A stretch of DNA of 64,000 nucleotides from the NCBI RefSeq assembly GCF_040372165.1, contig NZ_BAABWG010000003.1:558001-622000 (forward strand). The letters are read 5' to 3'. The DNA is from Hydrogenophaga sp040372165. Lineage in GTDB: Bacteria; Pseudomonadota; Gammaproteobacteria; Burkholderiales; Burkholderiaceae_C. Each line of letters opens with the position of its first letter. The stretch's first letter is position 1. The notes below the pieces were generated by a model. That model ran no database searches and had not been told where the DNA came from. It saw nothing but the letters and a program-made list of their open reading frames with translations. A program made the translations under genes and the position numbers. This document shows, one piece after another, positions 26,501 through 33,145 of the stretch.

Positions 26501-26850
26501 TGCTCGGTTCGCAATTCACGGCCACCTCCATGATCGGCATGATCGCGCTGGCTGGCATCATCGTGCGCAACTCCATCCTGCTGGTGGACTTCATCGAGCT
26601 GGAGACTCGCCGAGGCGTGCCGTTCGCACAAGCCGTGGTGCAGTCCGCGTCGGTCCGTGCCCAGCCGATCGCGCTGACCGGTCTGGCCGCCATGATGGGT
26701 GCCTTCTTCATTCTGGACGACCCCATCTTCAACGGTCTGGCCATCTCGCTGATCTTCGGTATCGCGGTGTCCACGATGCTGACCCTGGTGGTCATTCCGG
26801 TTCTGTACTACGCGATGTACAGAAAAAGCCATGAGGGATTGAACGCATGA
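23572..26850 (+). CDS. RND family efflux transporter permease
   Basis: 1092 residues, normal for a proton-driven RND pump. The N-terminal membrane helix lies at about residues 35-52. A first periplasmic domain follows, then helices 2-6 with the proton-relay motif in helix 4 (FSIGILVDDAIVVVENIHRH, two Asp). The second half repeats the layout (about 560-1080) with GMIALAGIIVRNSILLVDFIEL in the late helices. The start at 23572 has AGAGGA upstream. It resembles the broad AcrB/MexB-type (HAE1) group more than heavy-metal CusA pumps, since helix 4 carries DD. Substrate unknown; the context of a CsoR-family repressor and anion transporters is unusual for a drug pump. Confidence 0.93.
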   Translation: MSENHTHPVDATAGAEEKLGFSGAIARMFQGNAITPLLALVAMLLGLFAVLVTPREEEPQINVTMANVIIPFPGASSADVESMVALPAEHVLSQIQGIEHTYSVARPGVAVLTVQFKVGVPRTEALVRLYDVLNANQDWLPDGLGVLTPIVKPKGIDDVPVLAATLWTKDATSAATLERVAHSVESELKRVPGTREVETIGGPGRAVHVWLDPARLRERNISVQALYGAINAANQALPSGKVINPSPAADEPAMLTVETGEFMRSAEDVGQIVVGVSNGHPIYLSEVARVEVGAQQPARYVWYTPGAADADHAEQQGQNHPAVTITVTKKPGENAVDVAEGARLRLEQLHNTVIPADVQVSITRDYGDTAAAKANKLIQKLIFATGSVIILVGLALGRREAVIVGAAVILTLTATLFASWAWGFTLNRVSLFALIFSIGILVDDAIVVVENIHRHRQLTPGEPLSVIIPRAVDEVGGPTILATFTVIAALLPMAFVSGLMGPYMSPIPINASMGMAISLAIAFTVTPWLALKLTKTDGHADHGPSRLTSVLQTTFTRILTPFLESARKRWLLLFGILAALVLSVGLALVQWVVLKMLPFDNKSEYQVVIDMPAGTPLEDTAATLQDLTAWLSAQPEVANIQGYAGTASPITFNGLVRQYYLRADAEQGDLQINLVDSHHRSEKSHAIAQRHRPALEEIAARHGANIKVVEVPPGPPVMSPIVAEVYGPDLAGRSELAQRIAKAFAGTPDIVGVDTTVEENAPKVFLRLQRQRAESLGIPTQVVAQTVYTALSGSDAAYLHDGHSRYPVPVKLRLPLDRQVGLEGLLAMPVQAANGTMVPLSELVTVEQGVIDQPRYTKDLMPVSYVFGDMAGELDSPLYGLFGIRGGLKEAALPNAGELGEYWINQPSDPYREYAIKWDGEWQITYETFRDMGAAYGVGLILIYLLVVAQFRSYLTPLIIMAPIPLTIIGVMPGHALLGSQFTATSMIGMIALAGIIVRNSILLVDFIELETRRGVPFAQAVVQSASVRAQPIALTGLAAMMGAFFILDDPIFNGLAISLIFGIAVSTMLTLVVIPVLYYAMYRKSHEGLNA

Positions 26851-27086
26851 CCCCCTTGCGCCGCTTCGCGTCTTCCCCCATCAAGAGGGGGGACCGCACC
26901 AGTGGCCCGGCAAAGCCGGTTCCACGGTGTGTGCTTGGTTCTGCATGTGTGGCGACCGGGAAGTGCTGGTGTTTCTATCGGATGCCCGTGGTGCCGATCT
27001 GACCTTTGACATCTGAGTTCTGATTTTTGCCTTTTTGTTTTTGATTTCTTTTTCGGGCCCCTGGCCCTTGTTCCAAGGAGAACGTT

Positions 27087-27335
27087 ATGACCGTTGAACG
27101 CTATATCCGCATCATGGCCGGCTTTGTTGTCATGCTCTCGCTTGCCCTCGGCTACGATGGCAGCCCCATCTTCGTCAGTGAATGGTTCCTGGCGTTGACC
27201 GCTTTTGCCGGCTTCAACCTGTTCCAGTCCGGCATCACCGGCTTCTGCCCACCTGCCTTCCTTTTCAGGGCGCTGGGTGTGCCGGACGGCAACGGTGCGT
27301 GCAGCGTTCCAGCCAAGAAAGCCAAAGCCAACTGA
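27087..27335 (+). CDS. DUF2892 membrane protein
   Basis: 82 residues with two closely spaced hydrophobic segments (IRIMAGFVVMLSLALGY; EWFLALTAFAGFNLFQS) followed by the DUF2892 signature TGFCPPAFLFRALG, containing a conserved Cys, and a second Cys in NGACSVP. Strong AAGGAG site before the ATG. In YgaP-type proteins this domain follows a rhodanese and is linked to sulfur handling; stand-alone copies are common next to persulfide- or sulfite-related genes. It sits 236 bases after the pump gene and 71 before the TDT transporter. Confidence 0.85.
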   Translation: MTVERYIRIMAGFVVMLSLALGYDGSPIFVSEWFLALTAFAGFNLFQSGITGFCPPAFLFRALGVPDGNGACSVPAKKAKAN

Positions 27336-27406
27336 TTGACCGGGCAGCCTGAGATGGGGCAAGCGCCCCAGCCCATTCCCACCACAAGGACAAGGGAGAC
27401 ACACCC

Positions 27407-28465
27407 ATGAGCAGTCCAACGCCTTTGAAGTTCCTGATGCCCGGCTGGTTCGCGCCCGTCATGGGCCTGAGCGGGCTGGCGCTGGCCTGGCACCGGGCCG
27501 CCCCAGTGCTCGGTGACATGGCCAATGGCATCGCCCTGGTCGTGGGCGTGGTGGCAGCCGTGGCTTTTCTGGCCGTGCTGGCGGGCTCGGTGGTGCGCGC
27601 CATGCGCTACCCGGCTGCCTTGGCCGAAGACTTGCGCCACCCCATCCGCCACGCCTTTGTGGCGGCGCTGCCTGTGTCCCTGCTTTTGCTGGCCACGGTG
27701 GGCGTGGCGCTGGCGGGTGCAGAAGGCCCGCTGCGCTTCGTGTGGGACCTGATGTGGTGGGCCGGCAGCATTGGCCAGGTGGCCGTCACCATCTGGGTGC
27801 TCAGCCGCTGGATCGCCCATGCCCCTGCATCGCCTGCTACGGCCACCCCCGGCATGCCGGCGCCCGCTGGCTTGTGGCCGGCGGTCACGCCTGTGCTGCT
27901 CATCCCCGTGGTGGGCAATGTGGTGGCGCCGCTGGCCGGCCTGCCGCTTGGCCATGGCACATGGTCGTCCATGCAGTTCGGCATAGGCGTGTTCTTCTGG
28001 CCCATCGTCTTTGCGCTGATTCTGGTTCGCCGCATGGCGCACAGTCCGGTGCCTGAGCGCATTGTTGCCTCCTGGTTCATTACCATTGCGCCGCCCGCCG
28101 TCATTGGCCTGGTGCTCATGCAGATGAAAGCGCCCATGCTCATGGTGCAAGCCGTGTGGGGCATCGCGCTGTTCTTCCTGCTGTGGCTGATTCCGGTGGC
28201 GCGCCGCGTGGCCGCCCAGCCTTTTGGCGTGCCCTTCTGGGCCATGTCCTTCCCGCTGGCCGCGCTGGCATCGTTCACGCTCAACCTCTCCGGCTCCTTG
28301 CGCGGAAGCGTCGCCGGCAACTGGACGCAGACGCTGGCTGTGCTCATGCTCGCTGCCGCATCCGTCGTCATCCTCTGGTTGTGCTTTGCCACCGTGCGCG
28401 GTCTGCGCGATGGCAGCCTGCTCGCACCCGAGCCGGTGGCCAATATTGTCCCGGCAGCGGCTTGA
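27407..28465 (+). CDS. TDT/SLAC1-family anion transporter (TehA/Mae-like)
   Basis: 352 residues with about ten transmembrane helices, the layout of the tellurite-resistance/dicarboxylate transporter family. The start MPGWFAPVMGLSGLALAWHR matches the typical opening of the first helix (PxxFxxxMGxxGLALAW). AGGGAG precedes the ATG. Members move small anions: malate, chloride/nitrate (SLAC1), tellurite (TehA) or sulfite (fungal Ssu1). The substrate is not fixed by sequence here; sulfite export is a guess from the neighbouring DUF2892, CsoR-like and TauE genes. Confidence 0.88.
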   Translation: MSSPTPLKFLMPGWFAPVMGLSGLALAWHRAAPVLGDMANGIALVVGVVAAVAFLAVLAGSVVRAMRYPAALAEDLRHPIRHAFVAALPVSLLLLATVGVALAGAEGPLRFVWDLMWWAGSIGQVAVTIWVLSRWIAHAPASPATATPGMPAPAGLWPAVTPVLLIPVVGNVVAPLAGLPLGHGTWSSMQFGIGVFFWPIVFALILVRRMAHSPVPERIVASWFITIAPPAVIGLVLMQMKAPMLMVQAVWGIALFFLLWLIPVARRVAAQPFGVPFWAMSFPLAALASFTLNLSGSLRGSVAGNWTQTLAVLMLAAASVVILWLCFATVRGLRDGSLLAPEPVANIVPAAA

Positions 28466-28518
28466 GCGCACTGCCCACACCAGGCGACGCCAGACTGGAT
28501 CCAGGAAGGAGCACCCCC

Positions 28519-28935
28519 GTGGCATCGACTTCCCCGAACGCACCGGCACAAGCGGCACAAGCGGCTGTACCACCGCCAGCATCTGAGTCAGCACATTTGT
28601 CAGCGCCTGTCCCCGCTCCAGAGACGGCGCCACCGCCGGTCCTGGCCGACACGCCTTCTTCAGTGCAGGGTGAACGCAAGAAAGAGCTGCTGCATCGACT
28701 GCGCCGCGCCGAAGGCCAGGTGCGTGGTTTGCAGAAGCTGCTGGAGGACGGCGCCGACTGCACCAAGATTGCACAGCAGTTGCTCGCCGTGCGGCGTGCG
28801 CTCGACAGCACCTATGTGAAACTGAATCTGTCAGTTGCCGAGCAGGAGCTGGCCCGCCAGGGAGTGGATGCCACCACGACAGGGCTCGATGGCGTGCTCG
28901 ACCGCCTGCAGAAGCGGCTTGGCCGCGGCGCCTGA
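28519..28935 (+). CDS. CsoR/RcnR/FrmR-family transcriptional repressor with unusual ligand set
   Basis: 138 residues from the GTG at 28519, which has a very strong AGGAAGGAG site seven bases before it. A Pro/Ala-rich N-terminal extension of about 45 residues precedes the DUF156 helical fold (KELLHRLRRAEGQVRGLQKL, then DGADCTKIAQQLLAVRRALD). The Cys of the first ligand position is present. Counting from it, +25 is Val and +29 is Glu, where CsoR has His and Cys and FrmR has His. It is thus neither a classical copper nor a formaldehyde sensor by residue pattern. Likely autoregulates the whole cluster through the palindrome at 22302. Inducer unknown. Confidence 0.88.
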   Translation: MASTSPNAPAQAAQAAVPPPASESAHLSAPVPAPETAPPPVLADTPSSVQGERKKELLHRLRRAEGQVRGLQKLLEDGADCTKIAQQLLAVRRALDSTYVKLNLSVAEQELARQGVDATTTGLDGVLDRLQKRLGRGA

Positions 28936-29070
28936 AGCTGGCGCTCATCCGCCGGTCGAACCGCCTGGCGCTGTTGCACTTCGAAAAACCTCTGAGGCCG
29001 CGAGGCGATCAGGGCTTTGGTATGCTGAGGTCTCACACACTATTCGTTCACCGTTAGAAGAGCACTGCCC

Positions 29071-29301
29071 ATGAAATTCGTTCTTGCCCTGTGTGCCGCA
29101 CTGGCGCTCACCGCTTGCGCATCCTCCAAGCCCTACTGGGCCAAGCCTGGCGTGAGCTCTGACACCACGTACAACGAGCTGTCCCAATGCCGTTACGAAG
29201 TGGGTCTGCGTGGCATCGACGGCGACGAAGCCGACCTGCTGATTGCCCACTGCATGCGCGGCAAGGGCTATCGCTTGCTGGCCAACCAGGACGAAATCTG
29301 A
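29071..29301 (+). CDS. Small lipoprotein
   Basis: 76 residues. Signal peptide MKFVLALCAALALTACASS with lipobox LTAC. The mature part is about 60 residues with two Cys (QCRYEVG and AHCMRGKGYRLL), probably a disulfide; the C-terminal 'CMRGKGY' end resembles small lipoproteins found widely in proteobacteria. No known function. It stands alone between the repressor gene and the TauE gene. Confidence 0.8.
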   Translation: MKFVLALCAALALTACASSKPYWAKPGVSSDTTYNELSQCRYEVGLRGIDGDEADLLIAHCMRGKGYRLLANQDEI

Positions 29302-29369
29302 TCGACCTGATGACTGGTCAGTGCCGTCGGTCTGCCTGATCTGACGGCGCTGACTTTTCCCGCCTTTCC

Positions 29370-30137
29370 ATGGACTGGCCGGCCGCCTGGCCATTGCTCC
29401 TGATTGCTGCCTTCGCCGCGGGCGTCCTCAACGCCGTCGCCGGCGGCGGCAGCTTTCTCACTTTTCCCGCACTCGTCTACGCTGGCGTGCCGCCCATCGT
29501 GGCCAATGCCACCAGCGCGCTCGCCGTCAGCCCTGGCTACCTGGGCAGCACCCTCGGCTTCAGGCCCGAGCTGCGTGCGCTGCCCAGCCGGCGTCTCATT
29601 CGCGAAGCCATCATCGCCGCCATCGGCGGCGTGGGCGGTGCGCTCCTGCTCTTGCTCACACCGGCGCCGCTGTTTGCCGGCATCGTGCCCTGGCTGCTCT
29701 TGCTGGCCACCGTGCTGTTCGCCGTGGGGCCCTGGCTGGCGCGCAAGGCGGCGGTGCAAAAGCCTGCCGGCGAAGGCCAAGCTTCTCATTGGCTGCGTGA
29801 CGCTGGCCTCTTCATCGTGGCGGTCTACGGCGGCTACTTCAACGGTGGGCTCGGCATCTTGCTCATGGCGCTCTACACCCTGGCAGGTGAGTCGCGCATC
29901 ACCACCGTCAACGCACTCAAGAACCTGAACTCACTGGTCTTGTCCTGGCTGTCGGTGGCGGCATTTGTCGTGGCGGGGGCGGTGGCCTGGGCGCCCGGCC
30001 TGCTCATGATGGTGGGTGCCACGGCGGGCGGGTACTTCGGCGCCAAATGGTCGCGCCGCCTGCCGGTGGTTGCCGTGCGGGCGGTGGTCATCATCACCGG
30101 CGTGGTGATGACGGTGGTGTTCTTCGCGCGCCGCTGA
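29370..30137 (+). CDS. TauE/SafE family sulfite/anion permease
   Basis: 255 residues with seven to eight membrane helices. The duplicated family motif is seen as GVLNAVAGGGSFLTFPALV near residue 20 and YFNGGLGILLMALYTLAG near 155. TauE/SafE proteins export sulfoacetate, sulfite or related organosulfur anions, or act as uptake permeases. It has no clear ribosome binding site and begins 68 bases after the small lipoprotein. The location just beyond the CsoR-controlled cluster may be meaningful, but it may be independently expressed. Confidence 0.9.
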   Translation: MDWPAAWPLLLIAAFAAGVLNAVAGGGSFLTFPALVYAGVPPIVANATSALAVSPGYLGSTLGFRPELRALPSRRLIREAIIAAIGGVGGALLLLLTPAPLFAGIVPWLLLLATVLFAVGPWLARKAAVQKPAGEGQASHWLRDAGLFIVAVYGGYFNGGLGILLMALYTLAGESRITTVNALKNLNSLVLSWLSVAAFVVAGAVAWAPGLLMMVGATAGGYFGAKWSRRLPVVAVRAVVIITGVVMTVVFFARR

Positions 30138-30150
30138 GGCGTTGGAAACC

Positions 30151-30167
30151 CCCTGACGTTCAGGGGA
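30151..30167. terminator. Short perfect hairpin between convergent genes
   Basis: CCCCTGA-CGT-TCAGGGG lies between the TauE stop at 30137 and the stop of the minus-strand rod-like gene at 30185. No T tract follows on either strand, so termination is plausible from position but not certain. Confidence 0.45.
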
Positions 30168-30184
30168 CGCAGTCCTTCAGGTCT

Positions 30185-30508
30185 TCAGGCCTGAATGTCG
30201 AGCAGATTGCCCATCATCTCCTGCTCGGTCTTCACCGTCTGCAGGTTGGCCAGGTAGGTGTTCTTGGCCATCTTCTGCTCCACCATGTCCTCCACCAACG
30301 CATCCACGTTCTGGCCCGTGGCAGATTCGGGCTGTGTCACGCGCGCGGTGACGCCGCCGGTCTCGGCGTTCGCCGTCTGCTCCACACGTTGGCGCTGAAA
30401 GCCCTCGGTCTGGACATTGGCCACATTGTGCGCCGTCACATTCAGGCGCGTCTGGGCCGCCTGCATGCCACTGAGGCCGATACGGGTCGCAGAAGAAGCC
30501 AGAATCAT
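30185..30508 (-). CDS. Flagellar rod/hook-like small protein (FlgB/FlgC N-terminal type)
   Basis: 107 residues. The N-terminus has the flagellar axial-protein signature IGLSGMQAAQTRLNVTAHNVANVQTEGFQRQR, and the C-terminal helix (DALVEDMVEQKMAKNTYLANLQTVK) matches the flagellar C-terminal coiled coil. It is a compact rod-protein fusion of both terminal helices with almost no middle domain. No other flagellar gene is nearby, so it is an orphan. The ATG at 30508 has AAAGGTG upstream. It could be a real flagellar protein expressed in trans or a repurposed paralogue. Confidence 0.82.
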   Translation of the reverse strand: MILASSATRIGLSGMQAAQTRLNVTAHNVANVQTEGFQRQRVEQTANAETGGVTARVTQPESATGQNVDALVEDMVEQKMAKNTYLANLQTVKTEQEMMGNLLDIQA

Positions 30509-30781
30509 GGGCGCACCTTTGTGTGTTGGCTGGTGAAGTGAGGAATGGGTGGACAGGTGCTTGGGTAGACGGGTGAACCAGTGGTTCGCCAGACAAGAGC
30601 CAAGAAAAGAACCGGGAAAGCAGTCCTTATCCGGTGTTATCGGCAGCCAGTCCCAAAGCTTGAACCCCTGCCCGCGCCCCGGGTGTGGCACGGACCCTGC
30701 TTGAGCCTGTCTGCCCGCCAGCAGAAAAGACAAAGAGACGCCAAAGACAAGCGACGAAAAGAAAGGAACAGGACGCCCATC

Positions 30782-31288
30782 ATGGAACTGCCCGCCCACC
30801 AACTGAGCATGACCGTGCTCATGACGCCAGACACCGCCAACTTCTCCGGCAACGTCCACGGCGGCAACCTGCTCAAGCTGCTCGACCAGGTGGCCTACGC
30901 CTGCGCCAGCCGTTATGCCGGCACCTACGCCGTCACGCTCAGCGTCGACCAGGTCATGTTTCGCCAGCCCATCCACGTGGGCGAGCTGGTCACCTTTCTG
31001 GCCTCGGTCAACGCCACCGGCACCTCTTCCATGGAGGTGGGCATCAAGGTCATTGCCGAGAACATCCGCACCCAGGAAAAGCGCCACGTCAACAGCTGCT
31101 TCTTCACCATGGTCGCCATCGATGAAAACGGCGCCACCACGCCCGTGCCACCGCTGCGTCCCTTCACGCCCGACGAGCGCCGGCGACATGCGGCCGCGCA
31201 GGTGCGCAAATCGATGCGGCGCGAAATGGAGGAGCGCTTTGCCGCCACGCGACAGGACAGCGGTACCGCATCGGATGCGTCGGCCTGA
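30782..31288 (+). CDS. Acyl-CoA thioesterase, hotdog fold (YciA-like)
   Basis: 168 residues. The hotdog motif NFSGNVHGGNLLKLLDQVAYA near residue 20 contains the catalytic Asp in the 'HGG...LD' context typical of YciA/BACH thioesterases, followed by VTLSVDQVMFRQPIHVGELV. Hydrolyses acyl-CoA in the cytoplasm. The highly charged C-terminal tail (RRRHAAAQVRKSMRREMEERFA) is helical. ATG at 30782; the upstream 270 bases are A-rich close to the start and hold no gene. Confidence 0.92.
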   Translation: MELPAHQLSMTVLMTPDTANFSGNVHGGNLLKLLDQVAYACASRYAGTYAVTLSVDQVMFRQPIHVGELVTFLASVNATGTSSMEVGIKVIAENIRTQEKRHVNSCFFTMVAIDENGATTPVPPLRPFTPDERRRHAAAQVRKSMRREMEERFAATRQDSGTASDASA

Positions 31289-31304
31289 ACGCCAGCCACA
31301 GGTA

Positions 31305-31342
31305 CAAAAAAAAGGGCACGCCTCCTGACCGGTAGCGTGCCC
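31305..31342 (-). terminator. Strong intrinsic terminator, minus strand
   Basis: On the minus strand GGGCACGC ... GCGTGCCC (8-base stem, 13-base loop) is directly followed by at least eight T's. It lies about 300 bases beyond the nearest minus-strand coding gene (stop at 31640), so it seems to end a transcript that covers the intervening non-coding region. It could also terminate the thioesterase gene from the plus strand, but there it lacks a T tract. Confidence 0.85.
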
Positions 31343-31565
31343 ACAAGAGGCGTCTTCGATGACTTTCGAAGAACCTGAGCCGCTGGCATGAAGGTCAGCC
31401 GCTCAAGTTGGTGTCTGGGCCGGCAAGCTCGCCGGAAACGCGGAGGAGATGGGTGACTTGCCCCCGACGCGCGTTGCCGGCCCAAAACCCGGTAAGCCAG
31501 AAGACCTTGCTTTCATCAAGTGAGACCACCGATGCAGGCCAAGGTTCCTGGTGAATGTCCGTCCA
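31305..31565 (-). ncRNA. Candidate structured small RNA
   Basis: Between the Bax-inhibitor gene and the strong terminator there is no convincing coding frame, yet the minus strand has several good hairpins: GGGCCGGCAA/TTGCCGGCCC (near 31415-31485), TCTTCGA/TCGAAGA (near 31352-31373) and the terminator itself. I could not match it to 6S RNA, SRP RNA, RNase P RNA, tmRNA or a riboswitch I know. It may be a free small RNA or a long 3' untranslated region. Boundaries are approximate. Confidence 0.4.
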
Positions 31566-31576
31566 ATGTGTATGGT

Positions 31577-31598
31577 GGGGGTGATTCGGGGCACCCCC
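31577..31598 (-). terminator. Hairpin just after the Bax-inhibitor-like gene
   Basis: GGGGGTG/CACCCCC perfect 7-base stem with an 8-base loop, 42 bases after the stop codon at 31640. Not followed by a T tract, so it may be a weak terminator or an RNA-processing or stabilising element. Confidence 0.4.
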
Positions 31599-31639
31599 TA
31601 CCCCATGAAGGCCAGTGAGAGTGTGAATGCTTCTGGCCG

Positions 31640-32347
31640 TCAGTCCGAAGAGGCAAAGCCAAACAGGTGCAGCAGGCTCGTGAACAGATTGAACAGCGAG
31701 ACAAACAGGCCCACCGTGGCCATCACGTAGTTGGTCTCACCGCCGTTGACGATGCGGCTGGTCTCGAACAGGATCAAACCCACCGAGAGCAGTGCCACCA
31801 CGGCCGAGACACCCAGGGCCAGCGCCGGCATGGAGAACACATAGGCCACGATGCCCATGATGATCGCCACGATCATGCCGGCGAACAGAAAGCCGCCCAT
31901 GAAGCTCATGTCCTTGCGCGTCACCAGCACATAGCCTGACAGCGCCAGGAAGGTCGCGCCCGTGGCGCCCAGCGCAGCGGCAATGGTGCCGGCGCCGCCG
32001 GGGAGGGCCAGCGTGTAGCTCAGGATGGGGCCGAGCGTGTAGCCCATGAAGCCTGTCAGCGCAAACACCGCTGGAATCGCCCAGCCCGAGTTGCGCAGTT
32101 TGGTCACTGCAAACAGCAAGCCAAAGTAGCCCACCAGGGTGATGATCAGGCCCGGCGCAGGCAGCGCAAACGCCACAGCCGCACTGGCCGTCGCTGCTGC
32201 GAACAACAAGGTGAGCGAGAGCAGAGCGTACGTGTTGCGCAGCACGCGCGCTGCTTCCGGCCGGTCCACGGCCAGAGAGGAATAGCCACCGGCGCCCCGG
32301 CTTGGCTGCCGGTCACCGACGGGATAAATGCGATCGGTTTGTGCCAT
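31640..32347 (-). CDS. Bax inhibitor-1/YccA family membrane protein
   Basis: 235 residues with seven transmembrane helices after a short basic N-terminus (MAQTDRIYPVGDRQPSR). Typical segments are VLRNTYALLSLTLLFAAATA, FALTGFMGYTLGPILSYTLA and the C-terminal GLFVSLFNLFTSLLHLFG, with the family Asp near the end. AGGAGAA precedes the ATG. E. coli YccA modulates FtsH protease; a similar role or ion leak is possible. The first 240 bases upstream are A-rich and probably contain its promoter. Confidence 0.93.
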   Translation of the reverse strand: MAQTDRIYPVGDRQPSRGAGGYSSLAVDRPEAARVLRNTYALLSLTLLFAAATASAAVAFALPAPGLIITLVGYFGLLFAVTKLRNSGWAIPAVFALTGFMGYTLGPILSYTLALPGGAGTIAAALGATGATFLALSGYVLVTRKDMSFMGGFLFAGMIVAIIMGIVAYVFSMPALALGVSAVVALLSVGLILFETSRIVNGGETNYVMATVGLFVSLFNLFTSLLHLFGFASSD

Positions 32348-32581
32348 GTCGAGTTCTCCTGAGGGAAGCCTGTTGAAACAGAGAAAAAGAAAGAGAGAAA
32401 GTGAAAAAGAGAGAGCTAAAAAACTGTGACGCCTCTGCTGCGGGTCAATCCGGACGGGTTGGCGAGAGAAGAAGCGTCACCTGAATGTTGAATCTACCGG
32501 TCAAAGGTGTGAGGAAAAAGCAGAAAATAAAGAAGCATTCATCCTAAAAAACCGAATTGAATTCGGCAGATTAAACCTCAT

Positions 32582-32935
32582 TCATGCCGGCGCAGCATCG
32601 TCAAACGACAGCCGCAAAGTCTCGCGCCCGTAGCGCTTCTGCTTCTGCCACTGCTTCACCAGCGAATCCGTCACCCGCTTGAGTGCGGCTTCCAGCGCCG
32701 GCCCAAAGCTCAGCCGCGTGGCCTGGCCCACCAGCGTGCCGTGCCCGTCCGTCAGCACCGAAACCTGGCAACGCATGTCGCGCCCACCGCGCGGGCCGTT
32801 GATGTCATCCAGCCGGACATGCACCCGCTGCACCTGGCCGCGCAAACGGCGCAAGGCAAAACGCACGCGCTGCTCCACATGGGTGCGCCATTGCTCGGAC
32901 TGCTGGGGGCTGCGGGACTCAATGCGAACTTGCAT
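32582..32935 (-). CDS. Ribosome hibernation factor-like protein (HPF/RaiA family)
   Basis: 117 residues with the beta-alpha-beta-beta-beta-alpha layout of the S30AE/HPF fold: MQVRIESRS, an Arg-rich first helix (HVEQRVRFALRRLRGQV), VHVRLDDINGPRGG, QVSVLTDGHGTLVG and a second helix ALEAALKRVTDSLVKQWQKQ. A clear AAGGAG lies before the ATG. It is shorter than long HPF (no dimerisation tail). Probably binds the decoding centre of idle ribosomes. Transcribed away from the NhaR-like gene. Confidence 0.82.
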   Translation of the reverse strand: MQVRIESRSPQQSEQWRTHVEQRVRFALRRLRGQVQRVHVRLDDINGPRGGRDMRCQVSVLTDGHGTLVGQATRLSFGPALEAALKRVTDSLVKQWQKQKRYGRETLRLSFDDAAPA

Positions 32936-33145
32936 GGTGGTGATCTCCTTCTTGCTTCGTTCAAAACAAAACCAAAACCGCTGAAGGCTTTCATGGTGGA
33001 GAAGAAATGCAAAGAGAGCCTTCTTCGGTCCATCAAAGCGTCCAACACGGTTTCACCTTAGGTCTGCACTCCAATCGGAAAAAGCAGAGAATGACGAAAT
33101 CATCTTCAGAGAAAACCAGGGAACTTCTACATCCCGCCCACCGCC

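Noticed and set aside
24826..26832. Long minus-strand open frame (668 codons) opposite the RND pump
   Set aside because: Arg/His/Gln-rich sequence antisense to a clear RND transporter.
27152..28948. Long minus-strand open frame (598 codons) opposite DUF2892, TDT and CsoR genes
   Set aside because: It crosses three real genes with ribosome binding sites and has no domain of its own.
31305..31565. 6S RNA, SRP RNA, RNase P RNA, tmRNA or known riboswitch
   Set aside because: None of the invariant sequences of these RNAs could be found, so only a generic small-RNA candidate is reported.
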